Part shown: one piece after another, positions 35,100 through 46,162 of the stretch
How the letters are laid out: the number at the start of each line of letters is the position of its first letter
Numbering within the stretch: the stretch's first letter is position 1
Origin: Calonectria ilicicola
Taxonomy: Eukaryota; Ascomycota; Sordariomycetes; Hypocreales; Nectriaceae
Length of the DNA: 64,000 nucleotides
Assembly: GCA_020809705.1 (NCBI GenBank)
Contig: CP085827.1
Coordinates: 7,378,001-7,442,000, forward strand
Direction of reading: 5' to 3'
The notes under the pieces: model-generated
Seen by the model: only the letters and a program-made list of their open reading frames with translations
What the model was told of the DNA's origin: nothing
Databases searched by the model: none
Translations under genes and position numbers: made by a program

Positions 35100-36730
35100 A
35101 TGCAAAAAGTCACTGCTGCGTTGCCGTCTTGGGATAAGACGAAAACACAAAGTAAAAAAGGCTTCGACAAAGTCTGGGGGTGGGCTGATAAGCTTGGGGC
35201 ACCCGTCAACAGACTCAGTAACCGAATAGGCAGTGAGGCCTTTTGGCCGACCACGCTTGATAAAGAAAGCTACAAAGCTGCCAGGATCTTGAGATCATTT
35301 TGCAGTGAGTTCTCATCTCGCATACTCCTGAGCCTATTCGGTCATTTGCGCACCCGGCTAACAAAAAATGTTCCACAGAGGATGGGTTTTACACTGAAGA
35401 AGAGCAACCTGCTGATGAGGCTGGCCCAAAACAAAAACAGCGAGTGTTGAAAAGAATCCCACAAAAAGTCATCCAAAACGCTGTCGGTCTTGCTATCTTT
35501 ACTACGATGCGCACTGGCCTATGGGTTTCCGGAGCCGGCGGTTCCGGTGTTTTGGTTGCACGCACTGAGGATGGATCGTGGTCTCCTCCTTCTGGGATCA
35601 TGCTGCATACAGCTGGACTGGGATTTCTTGTCGGCGTTGACATTTATGACTGCGTGCTCGTCATAAATAACCGTAAGGCACTTGAGGCATTTACCAAGAT
35701 CCGGGCTACTTTGGGCGGCGAAGTGAGTGCAGTCGCCGGTCCAGTCGGGGTTGGTGGAGTGCTGGAAAACGATGGCAAATGGAAGCAAGCAAACAGACCA
35801 GTATTTACCTACCTCAAGTCACGAGGATTCTATGCTGGAGTCCAAGTTGATGGAACCATTGTTATTGAACGTTCAGATGAGAATGCACGCTTCTACGGAG
35901 AGGAGATAGGTGTTGCCGACATTCTTGCTGGAAAGGCGCGTCACCCACCACCAGAGCTCAAGATGTTGATGGAAACCCTAAAAGCCGCTGAAGGTCGTTC
36001 AGATGTGGACTCAGAGTTAATGGAAGAGCTTGAGGAACAGCTCGCTCCGGGTGATGTGAATATTGATGCCCCGGGAAATGGTAAGATGTTTGGAATACCC
36101 GAGGCAGATGATCCTGATCCATATGGCGTGCTTGCCTTGGAACGAGAAGGGCTCGAGATAAGAGAGGCTGGGACTCACTCGAGACCTTCAAGTCAGCAAT
36201 TCGAATACAATCCTAGTCCTACAAGCCCGATTTACAATAAATTTCGGAAGAGCGGTGATACTTTCGGGACAAGAAGTAACCGTGAGAGTTATTTGTCAAC
36301 AAATACTTCTACGAGGTGGAGTATGGATCGCCCTTATACGACTTCTGAGGCTGGGACACAAACAGACGAAATCATTGTCCCAATCACAAGCCCCATTACA
36401 AAAAGCCCTCGTTCAAGCGAGCTCAAGATGGCAGAAAAGGATGAAGATGGGTCGCCGAGCCCCACAGAGACCGTCTATACCGAAATCGACCTTGGGCCAT
36501 ACAGTACGCCAGACGACAATATCAAGAAGATTGAAAAGTACGAAAATGGCAACGATGAAATTATATTGCCACGCGCGAATTTTGATTCCGTCAATGAGGA
36601 GGATCAGAAATTCGAACTCGTATCAGCCACGGGTGTACGGCGATTGCCCAACGAGACCACTGCCAATGCCGAAAATATCCCCCGCGTGCCACCGCCATTA
36701 CCCCCAAGGAATCTTTCCGAAGTCGTTTAA
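35100..36730 (+). CDS. SYLF-domain (Ysc84-like) lipid-binding protein
   Basis: Two exons, 35100-35304 and 35379-36730, give 518 residues. After a basic N-terminus, the SYLF domain spans about 50-280: KESYKAARILRSFC leads into IPQKVIQNAVGLAIFTTMRTG, GSGVLVARTEDGSW, and VDIYDCVLVINNRKAL. It ends in a GVQVDGTIVIERSDENARFYG segment. In yeast Ysc84 this domain binds phosphoinositides and actin at endocytic patches. Unlike Ysc84 no SH3 domain follows. Instead a long disordered tail ends with PPPLPPR, itself an SH3-binding type of motif. The likely place is the cortical cytoplasm, with a role in endocytosis or membrane trafficking. Phase-1 splicing (A|AG, Lys) confirms the intron. Confidence 0.9.
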
Positions 36731-37183
36731 TTGATTTTTTCGAGATGGTGTTTGGTTCAATAGCTTTGATGACAGTGCTTTATTTGATTGGCGTTTTGAA
36801 TGTATGACGGTGGAGGCTAGCAGGTGGAAACTGTTCAGGTTAGAAGCTGAAAGCAACTAGGCGAGAATAGATTTAGACATTTGACATCTTTACTATGCGA
36901 GGTGCTTCTCTATAAGGCATATACACCCTATTCTTTGTCCCATGTTTCACACCCTAATATCCTCTGTACCGTTAATTGAGTAACAGGTAGACCTTTGGTG
37001 CAGCTGGTATTTCTATAAGTGGATTAAAATACATGCCATCCATCTTGTTAATTTTGATGGTAGCCAGTTACATGTAGCTTTTAATGTCATGAAAACACCG
37101 AAAAAGTTGGCCCGAAGACACGCTGCTTTGGCAATGGACATTTCCTTACTACCATGTTGAAGCTATTGACTTTTACTAGCATT
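36731..37183. other. intergenic between convergent genes
   Basis: About 450 bp with the 3' ends of the SYLF gene (plus) and the quinate activator homologue (minus). Confidence 0.5.
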
Positions 37184-39337
37184 TCATGTATTGAAATCGC
37201 TTAAAAACATCTCACCTAAATCGTACCCAGGCGCAAAACCTAGGTTAGCCATGAATCGCGAATTTGTGTCTAAAGTATCTGCGTATGATATTGACCCGAG
37301 TTCGTCTAGAATAGCATCATAATCTGCGTGCTGAGGAATCTCAATCACAGGGCTCGCGTTTGTATCACTGCCAATTGCATGATTCAACACAGCTTGTGCT
37401 TGTGCGTTGCGACCAAGAGATTGAAGCTCCGTGTTATTATTCGAGTCGTGCTGTGGATTTGAGGACATTGGTGGAAGTCGGGCTTCGTTCAAAAATGTCG
37501 ATCGTCCTTGTCCATTACGATTCAAAGCACTAGGTTCATTACATGAAGCAACCATAACCCCAATGTCGTGTGCGAAAATTGAATGCGCACCATAATTAAA
37601 ATGGGCTTGGGACTCCATAATTCGATTCCTTGCCGACAGGTTGCTCAACCCGGTGGGTCTCCAAACAAATTCGAGAGAGTCCAGTGCTGACATCCATCTG
37701 GTATTTTTATCCCCATGAATACAGTCGTAGGATCCTGATTTGCGTATTATTTCCATGAGTATGATTGTTAGCGGGGAAGCACCACAAGCCCCGAGCTTTT
37801 CAATACACAATTCCACAAGCTCTAAGAGGTTTAAAAATAGAGCTGGTCGTGGTGTAGGTGCCAGACACAACGTTACCGTCAAAAGAATGGCCTGAATAAG
37901 AAAGGCCGAAGGTACTTCTGGAATTGAACCTCCAAATATGAGTGAGTTGCAAAATGAGAATTGTGGATCGATGCTTTTCAATAAATCTTCAGCCGTCGGC
38001 TTTTGAGACCCCGCAACTTTCAGCCACAGTTGACAGAAGGTATGCAACTGTTTAAGGGTGGCTGATTTTGGTATATGATTATGTTCAACATGTTTTTCCG
38101 GGCTAAGAATTGGGACCCAGCTTTCGTTTGGTTCAACAGGTGGAGCGAAGATCTCTGAAGGTAGAACGAAACCGGCAGATGCAACCACACTTGAATGTCC
38201 AAGATACGTCGAGACCAAAGTATCCAGGATAAGTGAACCGACCAAAATAAGATTGAGCCGCTTAGAAGAATCTTCGTCTTCTTGGAGGGTTAAGTTATAA
38301 GGCTTAGGTGAGGACAAGCTGCTTAAAGCTAGTCGTGATGCTTTGCCAATGAGCACCCATGCCTGAATCTCTTCTCTCTTTCCAATTTGAACCAAGGATT
38401 GCAGAAGTATTGAAGATATATAAGGAGCATCAAGTTGTTCCTTTTCCCTGACACCCAAATCGCAGGCAATGGAGTAAATCTGATCCGGGGAATGGCTTCC
38501 AGGCTGCGTCACCGAGGATGCCGCATCTTGGAAGGAGGCAACTGCTAAGACAGACCATAACTGGACATGCATGGAGTCGGTATTGTGGGATTCGACATCG
38601 ATGCCTTCATCCAAGTATGCTGATGCTATTTTGATTACGGAATCCCGTTCAATGATAGGAAGCCAGCAGTCTGTGTAGGCAAAGTATACCTCCACAAGGT
38701 GCTTCCAATTTGAAGGCAAAGTCAACCGCCGGTACGGTGGGGATATAACCTCATTTATTGAATGATCCGGTTGTGTTGAGGGCCCGGCTTGAGGAAGAAT
38801 GGCAGCCTCTGGCGGGAGATTTAGTTGCAACAACTCAAGTGAAGATATGTTTGTTGAGCTGGTGCTCTCCTGGGCTCCTAATCCATCTGATGTCTCATCT
38901 TCCTGTGCCAATCTTTCACCAGAGACTATTCTGCCGATGTCTCGATGTACGGAGCTCTTTCTCCATCGTCGATGGAACCGACTCCCCGCATCGCTCTTCG
39001 TCATCAGCATTCGGGTACCACCTTCGTCATCTTTCTGGCTCAATTGTCTATGCAGAGCATCTTCAGAGCCCGGATAGTGCTCGAAAAGCCACCCCATGGC
39101 CACCTCCATAGACCTCAGATATCCTGTGGGGACACCTCTCTTGCGAGTCGCATGGGTGTAAGTACATGTCTTGCTCTGAAGTAAGCATGTTCCGCACCGA
39201 GGACGGTCACCATCGCATTTTGCTTTTGCCACTCTGCAGGGGTCGCATGCAATAGACACCCTCTGTCGTTTAGAAGGCGTCGATGTCGCCGGATCCACGG
39301 ACTCTTCGCCATCGCAGCTGGTTCTCCTACGCCTCAT
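37184..39337 (-). CDS. qutA: quinate-pathway activator homologue (Zn2Cys6, QutA/QA-1F type)
   Basis: An intronless 717-residue protein. The zinc cluster sits near the N-terminus (C31, C34, C41, C48, C51, C58) in SIACDPCRVAKAKCDG. It is followed by RKRGVPTGYLRSMEVAMGWL, the linker typical of QutA and Neurospora QA-1F. A middle regulatory domain starts around 215 (WKHLVEVYFAYTDCWLPI). Known homologues activate genes for quinate and shikimate use; they are about 100 residues longer, so the C-terminal part may be shorter here. It lies head to head with the QutR/QA-1S repressor homologue, the arrangement known from the qa/qut clusters, where the repressor binds and blocks the activator. No GGRTAA...TTAYCC activator site was found in the short intergenic region. 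Confidence 0.9.
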   Translation of the reverse strand: MRRRRTSCDGEESVDPATSTPSKRQRVSIACDPCRVAKAKCDGDRPRCGTCLLQSKTCTYTHATRKRGVPTGYLRSMEVAMGWLFEHYPGSEDALHRQLSQKDDEGGTRMLMTKSDAGSRFHRRWRKSSVHRDIGRIVSGERLAQEDETSDGLGAQESTSSTNISSLELLQLNLPPEAAILPQAGPSTQPDHSINEVISPPYRRLTLPSNWKHLVEVYFAYTDCWLPIIERDSVIKIASAYLDEGIDVESHNTDSMHVQLWSVLAVASFQDAASSVTQPGSHSPDQIYSIACDLGVREKEQLDAPYISSILLQSLVQIGKREEIQAWVLIGKASRLALSSLSSPKPYNLTLQEDEDSSKRLNLILVGSLILDTLVSTYLGHSSVVASAGFVLPSEIFAPPVEPNESWVPILSPEKHVEHNHIPKSATLKQLHTFCQLWLKVAGSQKPTAEDLLKSIDPQFSFCNSLIFGGSIPEVPSAFLIQAILLTVTLCLAPTPRPALFLNLLELVELCIEKLGACGASPLTIILMEIIRKSGSYDCIHGDKNTRWMSALDSLEFVWRPTGLSNLSARNRIMESQAHFNYGAHSIFAHDIGVMVASCNEPSALNRNGQGRSTFLNEARLPPMSSNPQHDSNNNTELQSLGRNAQAQAVLNHAIGSDTNASPVIEIPQHADYDAILDELGSISYADTLDTNSRFMANLGFAPGYDLGEMFLSDFNT

Positions 39338-39726
39338 GATTGAACCTTAAGCGATACCGTTGGGCGATGGTGATCAAGATGAAATTTTGATACGGGATAG
39401 GAAAATTCGATGTTTGCGCCATTGCAAACCAAGGCTAGATCAGATAGAAAGGCGAAGATGCGACTCCATGTGGAAACAAGGCACGATGGAAGACTGGTGG
39501 TGAGCTTGGGAATGCCCCAACATGCCAATGGCAAAGCGAAGTCCCCAGATTGCTAGCCGGCTAGACATTTAGCCGACTAGGGAAAAAGAGGCTAGTAGAA
39601 GAGGTGGAGTCATCTGTGGCGAGGCAATTCTCCATTCGCAGGAATGATCCAATCTGCATTTCTTCTTATAACAGGATTGCGACTTCAAAATGCCTTGAAT
39701 CATTGGGCAACTCGCTTGTTCAAATC
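39338..39726. promoter_or_regulatory. divergent promoter of the quinate regulator pair
   Basis: Only 389 bp separate the two start codons, so transcription signals must be shared. No canonical QA-1F 16-mer or TATA box is visible. The repressor frame is open back to 39604 but lacks an ATG there. Confidence 0.5.
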
Positions 39727-42357
39727 ATGCCTGGTGTTAAGAGACCGATACAGGCTATGCGCGCCCTTGAGGGACCGCCGCTCACCCGTCGCAGAAGCAG
39801 CCGTATTGCAGATTCCGAGACCCGCTCAACCCCAACACCACCACCACCTTCACAAACTAAGTTACAAGATACCATCACCCACAGCCAACCCAGGTTTCCA
39901 TACATGCCTGAAAACATGGGCCATGAATTCAGAGCAGATGCCTCTATGGTGCTCGTTGGTATGCGCGGTGCCGGCAAGTCGACGCTCGCCATTATGGCAT
40001 CCTCAGCCATGGGCAGAAAGGTCATCGACCTTGAAACAGCCTTTCGATCAGCCTCGGGCATCTCAAGCGCCGATTACAAGACAAAGCATGGTTCAATAGC
40101 ATCTTATAAACAACAAGCGAAAGTTTTGCAGAATATTCTCAGCCGTCACCCAAGCGGTTACGTCTTGGTGTGTTCTTGGATTAATAGCCATATTCAAACT
40201 CTACTTGAAGAGTTCTCTGCCACGAACCCTGTTATTCTCATTATTCGAGACGCCGAGGCCATTGAAAATCTTTTCAATATCAAGGATAAGGGAAAAGCAT
40301 GGGATCTTATTCGTGTAAGCAACCAATTTTTCCGAGCCTGTACCAATTTCGAATTTTTCAATGTCACCGAAAAAAGCGTCATGCCCCACGAGTTTTCCGC
40401 TGCTGCGCATCAAACATTTTCTCCATGTCTTGCGTTGAAAAGCACGGAGAGACATTTTTTATCCTTTTTATCTTCAATATATCCTACTGGGACTTTCTCA
40501 TTTACTGATCCTGCGTTTCCACTCGCCAAAATCGCCATCGAGGAGAGACAATTCACTTACGCTACTGCTATTCTGTTATCTGATATTTTGGAATCGGAAA
40601 TCGACATTGAAAAGCATATTCCGGGTTCTGATGTGATACAAATTACATTAGATGACCTTGAAAAAAGGTTCGATGAATTTCCCAGAGTTGCATCACAATT
40701 CGAGGACCAAAGCATCAAACTGGTCGACGATATCACCCGAGGGGTGGGCAAAACTCGACGAAATACAATATTGCCCATCATGATTCACATTTCTCTCCCA
40801 AAGTTATTTGAGGAGCACACTGTCAAAATCTACCTCAAACTGGTCCATCACATCATTCGACTGGCCCCAGAAATGATAACAATTGACTTACGGCTGGAAG
40901 ACGTTCACATTTCACAAGTAACACTCTCTTGTAAACGGACGCGCATTATCGGAAACTGTTTTATCGGAGCCGACCCCCCAGCATGGAGTTCTCCAGATTG
41001 GCTTTCCTGGTATAAGAAGGCAAATAGCTTAGGCTGTCACATTGCTCGCTTGATTCGCCCAGCATTGTCAGTTGAGGACAACTTTGCGGTTGGACAACTG
41101 AAGTGGGCCGTTGATGCAATGGATGGGCCCAAGATACCACTAACAGCATACAACACGGGTCCACTGGGCCGCACTTCAGCTACTCTCAACCGTGTTCTCA
41201 CTGTCGTTGATGCAGAATCAATTGAAAGTACTACCAAGATGACGACAACATCACTCACGCCATCAATTACCGCGCTACAAGCGACACAAGCATTGTTTTC
41301 ATGTTTTGTCTACGAAGCTCTAAAATTCTATGTCTTTGGAGCTCAGGTGGACTATAGCTTGTCCCCAGCAATGCTCAAGTCTGGTTTCAAGGCTTGTGGG
41401 ATAGCTCATGATCATCAACCCTATTCGTCGTCGTCGCTTCGAGGTCTGCAGCACCTGATAGATGATCCATACTTTGGTGGCGCCTCAGTTGGTCTCCCGT
41501 ACAAAATAGAAATTGTTGACCTGACCCATTCTCTAAGTAGCCACGCTGCGGCGATTGGAGCGGTCAACACTATCATCCCAATCCGCCATCTAAATCAAGA
41601 TGGCTCAATACCTGAAGGCGCTGAGTTTTTTCGAGCCGCTAATCGATCAGGACCTATCAAGGCTATATACGGCGAGAATACCGACTGGATTGGCATTAGA
41701 GCTTGTATTAGAAGAGGGCTATCACCGGCTAATGCAGTCACGTCTAATACTTGCGGTTTGGTCATAGGTGCGGGAGGCATGGCTCGCGCCACCATCTATG
41801 CCATGCTTCAGCTGGGGATAAAAAATGTTGTGGTTTACAATCGCACCCCAGAAAACGCGGAAAAAATTATCTTGCACTTTAAACAACTTCTCGAGAAAAA
41901 CCCTTCTCGATTTCCAAGCTCTCAATCAATCCGGTTCTACCCTATCCAATCAATCAAGGAGGAGTGGCCAACTCAATTCAAATTGCCTACAATTATTATA
42001 TCATGCATTCCAACTCACCATATAGGAAATGAGCCCACGCCGGATTTTACGTTACCAAGTTCATGGCTTGGAAGCAGCACAGGAGGGGTTGTTATTGATA
42101 TGGGATACAAAACATTAAATTCACCACTGCTCACACAGGTGAGAAAGGAGTCGTCGCGAGGTTGGGTCAGTATGGACGGACTAGATATTCTGCCGGAACA
42201 AGGCTTTGCACAATTTGAGTTATTCACTGGTCGACGTGCACCTCGTAAGATTATGAGGCGCGGGGTGTTGCAAGCATATCGGGTCGAAGAAGGCGATGCT
42301 GGGCGAGATGGGCTGCAAGCAAGGCTCCGTTGTGTAGATGAGAAGGAAGGATACTGA
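39727..42357 (+). CDS. qutR: quinate repressor homologue (QutR/QA-1S type, AROM-derived)
   Basis: An intronless 876-residue protein that repeats the order of the last three AROM domains. The first is a shikimate-kinase-like domain with P-loop GMRGAGKS (78-85). The second is a type-I dehydroquinase-like domain (about 270-520). The third is a shikimate-dehydrogenase-like domain with VDYSLSPAMLKSGF, NTDWIG and the nucleotide-binding GAGGMARATIYAM. In qa/qut systems this protein is a repressor that senses the pathway state and inhibits the activator; it is not known to act as an enzyme. Start: the first ATG in frame is at 39727, giving a basic, disordered N-terminus. Length is close to the roughly 900 residues of known homologues. 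It diverges from the activator homologue, which strongly supports the call. Confidence 0.93.
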   Translation: MPGVKRPIQAMRALEGPPLTRRRSSRIADSETRSTPTPPPPSQTKLQDTITHSQPRFPYMPENMGHEFRADASMVLVGMRGAGKSTLAIMASSAMGRKVIDLETAFRSASGISSADYKTKHGSIASYKQQAKVLQNILSRHPSGYVLVCSWINSHIQTLLEEFSATNPVILIIRDAEAIENLFNIKDKGKAWDLIRVSNQFFRACTNFEFFNVTEKSVMPHEFSAAAHQTFSPCLALKSTERHFLSFLSSIYPTGTFSFTDPAFPLAKIAIEERQFTYATAILLSDILESEIDIEKHIPGSDVIQITLDDLEKRFDEFPRVASQFEDQSIKLVDDITRGVGKTRRNTILPIMIHISLPKLFEEHTVKIYLKLVHHIIRLAPEMITIDLRLEDVHISQVTLSCKRTRIIGNCFIGADPPAWSSPDWLSWYKKANSLGCHIARLIRPALSVEDNFAVGQLKWAVDAMDGPKIPLTAYNTGPLGRTSATLNRVLTVVDAESIESTTKMTTTSLTPSITALQATQALFSCFVYEALKFYVFGAQVDYSLSPAMLKSGFKACGIAHDHQPYSSSSLRGLQHLIDDPYFGGASVGLPYKIEIVDLTHSLSSHAAAIGAVNTIIPIRHLNQDGSIPEGAEFFRAANRSGPIKAIYGENTDWIGIRACIRRGLSPANAVTSNTCGLVIGAGGMARATIYAMLQLGIKNVVVYNRTPENAEKIILHFKQLLEKNPSRFPSSQSIRFYPIQSIKEEWPTQFKLPTIIISCIPTHHIGNEPTPDFTLPSSWLGSSTGGVVIDMGYKTLNSPLLTQVRKESSRGWVSMDGLDILPEQGFAQFELFTGRRAPRKIMRRGVLQAYRVEEGDAGRDGLQARLRCVDEKEGY

Positions 42358-43235
42358 AGCGAGCCGTGGATGGGATACATAATGGGACGGAATGTCCTCT
42401 ACAAGGTCGTGATATATATAAATTCTTAAAAAGTAAACAAATGACACCAAGATTGGGACGCCGCGTCAGAAATGCGAGACGACTGTCAAACACTGATGAA
42501 CCTGTTTCACACAGTAGTGACGCGATGGTAGCCTTGTCGTGGGTTGGTCGTGGCTGCGCGGTTCCTGATTTGAGACCACAATGCCGTGCAGGAACATCGA
42601 TGCCATGACGCACGGCTGCGTGTGTCGCCATTTTGAGATTGGAGCAGGTGACGCGACTGAATGATGCGTGCTGGATGAGGGCAAGCACCCGGTTAGCCGG
42701 CCGGGTGTGGAGATTGAGGGGCTGTCTCATTTCATTTCAGGGCTCTCGCTTAAAAATAGCAGCAAATCGCAGCACCCCGCTCGTTTCTGGCGACTTTGGT
42801 TGGCTGCCTTGGGTTAGCGTCGGGCTTGATGGAACACCCGAAACCGACCCACCGTTCCCCCCTCGCCCGGGCTGATACGAGGGGCCGAAATCACGACTGT
42901 TGTGTCTGCTCACTCACTCACTCACTCATCGCCCATTTTTCCCTCAGTCGCCCATTCATTCATTCCATGACCCGCCATCTCTAGAAGTGTTGCCCTCCGT
43001 TCATTCAACCATTCGCTCCTTTCGCCATTTGGCCAGTCATTCATTACAAATTTCTCGAGTCTGAACTGCGTGCGGGTGGATTTTTATTTGTTTTCGTCTC
43101 TAAACTCTGTCTGTACTCTGTCTGGGCTGGTACCTGAAAATCAAAACAAGCAAAATACTGTGCGCGTTCGTTCGCTCACGTCTTGACCGCGACGCATCAA
43201 CACAGAAAGCAGCAGCCCAACGCAGCATCGGCATC
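42358..43235. other. intergenic with short CTCA microsatellite
   Basis: About 880 bp. A run of five CTCA units lies at 42908-42928 and looser CATT repeats follow. The region includes the long pyrimidine-rich 5' leader of the next gene. Confidence 0.5.
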
Positions 43236-43602
43236 ATGGCAGGGGATAACTTGGCCCACTATCTTACACACATATTTATTCGGGAATGCACCAATAATAG
43301 TCAGATGAACACATGTGAAAAGCCAACCTCAAGTTCAAAGACTGTAACCTGGGCCATCATCGGTGCTGTTGCGTAAGCTCGTGTCTCGGTTTGATACCAC
43401 ACTGTCATTTTTAGCTGACATGTCTAGCGGCCTTCTTGCGGGATCACTGATCCTGATTTTGATTTGGCTACACTGCAGACGCAAGCGACGCGATAAGCTG
43501 GAAGATGCTCAAGCCTTCGACGACGATGACATGAATGACTATGTTTTGGACGAGCTTGAGCCGACAAAACCAAAATATTACAAAGGGTCCACAAGAGCCT
43601 AA
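43236..43602 (+). CDS. small single-pass membrane protein, spliced
   Basis: Two exons, 43236-43372 and 43428-43602, encode 103 residues. The 55-nt intron (GTAAGC...TCTAG) splits an Ala codon inside the membrane helix. The short N-terminal part (about 38 residues) contains two cysteines and N-x-S type sites and is probably outside the cell. The helix is TWAIIGAVAAGLLAGSLILI and runs on to WLHC. It is followed by a strongly basic stop-transfer patch RRKRRDK and an acidic tail with a DDDDMNDY stretch. This is the layout of a small type-I or type-III single-pass protein. I do not recognise a family. Coding evidence is moderate: both exons keep one frame, the helix spans the junction, and splice signals are good. 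Confidence 0.65.
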
Positions 43603-44400
43603 CCATTTAATTTAGGTTTTACTCTTTCCTTTTTTTCTTTTCTGTTTTCAGTAGCTAGTGTTTTGTATGAATAATGTTTTCATCATGCCAATCTTCTGAG
43701 GATTGCCATCACTCCATGGATGACACGCCGATGTATTATAGTCAGATGTAGCGGAACCAACGAATGCAAGAACCGGTATTTTAACATCAGCAAAAGCCCT
43801 TCTTTTAGTGATACAATCGGCCAGGCAGAGTATGGAGAAAGCGGGACGGGACCTTATCGCCAAGTGCATCATCTTTCTGTAAATGAAGCGAGCGGGAAAC
43901 CAAGAGCATAGAATGAATGTGGATTAAAAAAAGACATGGAGATAGCGACATGGAGCGAACATTACTATGTTGGGGGGACTTTGGGTTGACAAAATATATG
44001 CTGTGAGGCACCTATTCACAAGCATCACTAGTTGGTCAATGATGCACATTACAGCGAACCCCCATTTCTCTTGCCCAAAAGTAGGATAGTAGTAGAAAAA
44101 CAAAAGGGAACCATGCCCTATCTTTGTTTCCATTCGGATATGTGTAGTATTGAGTAAAGGATCACTGGGTTGTTTATTGGCTCATTTTCTCTCATTCGAG
44201 GTTTCATTTTGTTATTTGGGTGGACAGCATGTTTTTTCCGTCTTCCTATTCTTCAGTGCATCGTTCTATCTCGTCGCCGGACGATTTCGAAAGTCATAGT
44301 CGCCCACTGCAGCCATCTAGTAAGACAGCTAATTCTCCTCTTTTGGCTTATAAATAGTTTTCAACCGTCTGAAGGGTTATTAGAAATATTATCTCGCCAG
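43603..44400. other. intergenic between convergent genes
   Basis: About 800 bp with the 3' ends of the small membrane protein gene (plus) and the carboxylesterase (minus). No gene is supported. Confidence 0.5.
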
Positions 44401-46162
44401 CTAAGAGTACAGATTGTCGATTATGTAAGAAATACTCTCCTGGCGATATACATCTTTTTCAACATACGCCAACTTAGTGACATTCACGTCAAAGACTAGA
44501 TTCTTCGAGTTGTTAAGTTCATAGCCTGGCCAATTTAAAGCATTCGCTATAAAGAAAAGAATAGTTAGAGAAAAATTTCATTAGGTTTAAAGTCGAGAGG
44601 GCTGGCTTACTGCGATGATAATTTGGATCTTGTTTGGTGAAAAAGCTCACCCACATCCGGGACATGACATTGGCTAGCTGTAAAAAAGTCTTAGGTTTGC
44701 CCGTAAATGGGTTTACAGAGACAGAAGTACTGTATCCATTGGCATAGATGTTGTTGAATACAAATACGACTTCTTGAAAATGAGTGGCGCCCCTTGTCGC
44801 ATCAATACCATTGACAAGAACATTCCAATGGTAGCTCCAGACCGGCACATTGTTTGACGCCCACGACTGAGTAGTAAGCCGACGAGCTCCATGCTGAACA
44901 GCATCCCCACGATACGCGCAGGTGCGTTTCCATTGCGCACCAAGCGAAGCATAAGTTCCTGAAGGGCGACCTTGGAGTGTTGCTGGAATACCGACGGCGG
45001 GATCATCAGGGTACAATTTGGTGATGTCCTCGGCAAGCGTTGCGTTGACGCCACCGCTCTTCACCAATGAAAGAAATTGATCAGTTGTATTGATGCCAGT
45101 GGTTCCATATGCGGTTCCTTCATCAAAGTTGGTGCCCATCAGAAGTGGTACCTTGACAAATTTGCCTTCTCTCAACAGTGCATCCCCTGGGGCAAGAAAG
45201 AAATCATTATCAACCACTTGACCCCATCCAGGGACCGTCGCAAAGGAACTATTAAAAACAGAGCTTAAGGCTGAAGTTGGCAACTTTCTGAGGCAAGAAA
45301 CTGAATCCTCTGCCGTGCTGCAGCCGGTAGCATTGAGAAGGGCACTATAGTATGGTGCCCATGATTCAACAGTAGCGGGCTTGAGTATTCCCGGGAGAGG
45401 CGATCCGCTTTGAAGGACTGCGGCATGGAATAGCCCATCATCGCGACCACCATATGCAACAAGCTGGGCACCAACACTGCGGGCGCCAGCGCTCTCGCCC
45501 CAGATGGTGACTTGGCCGGCATCTCCGCCAAAGGCGGCGATATTCTCGTTAACCCAGTGTAAAGCCAGGCGCTGATCGCGGAATCCCAAGTTGGTCGACC
45601 CTTCGGCTGCCAGCTCTTTGCTGTGCAGAAAACCCCATCCATGCAGTCGATAGTTGATGCTGGCGGCAACAATGGGCGTGCCCATTTTTACGGACTGGTC
45701 AACAATAAAAGAGAGGTTATAACGAGGATCGGAGCTGCCACCATTTGTGAGACTGCCGCCATGAATCCACACAGCAACAGGTAATTTGTCCTTGTTAGTT
45801 GTACCGCTTGGCCGGACGACATTAATGGTGAGACAATCTTCTGAGATATAGTTGCCTAGAACCCAAGTGTCACTCCCATACCCAATGCACTGGCGTGAGT
45901 ATTGGGTCGCATTCCGCGAACCCCCCCATGTAGTATTTAAAGACTGTGGCACTCGGAAACGCAAATCACCCACGGGCGGCTGCGCATATGGCATTCCGAG
46001 AAAAAAGTCTTGCTTGTATGCACTGTTGTATACTCCATCATACGTGCCATTGAGGATAGACACGGTTGGAGAGTGAGAATTGAGAGAAGGCCGTGCATCT
46101 GCAAAGCCTGACAAAAGCAGTGGGAGGAAGGCGCAGCACCAAGGCCACGATGATGGCATCAT
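44401..46162 (-). CDS. secreted type-B carboxylesterase/lipase
   Basis: Two exons, 46162-44611 and 44546-44401, encode 565 residues. The unspliced frame ends at 44519 with a nonsense tail. Removing the 64-nt intron restores ALNWPGYEL and LVFDVNVTKLAYVEKDVYR, the usual C-terminus of the family. A signal peptide covers about 1-23. The oxyanion hole is HGG (134-136). The nucleophile elbow is GESAGA with Ser224. Glu348 (NFDEGT) and His462 (THFQE) complete the Ser-Glu-His triad. N-x-S/T sites are frequent. Family members hydrolyse carboxylic esters outside the cell, including lipids, cinnamoyl or aromatic esters. The substrate cannot be told from sequence. Confidence 0.92.

Noticed and set aside
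42908..42928. CTCA repeats as a CRISPR or satellite array
   Set aside because: Only a simple microsatellite of about five units; no spacers.
44519..44610. read-through C-terminus of the carboxylesterase ending at 44519
   Set aside because: That tail is unlike the family; removing the 64-nt intron restores the conserved end down to 44401.
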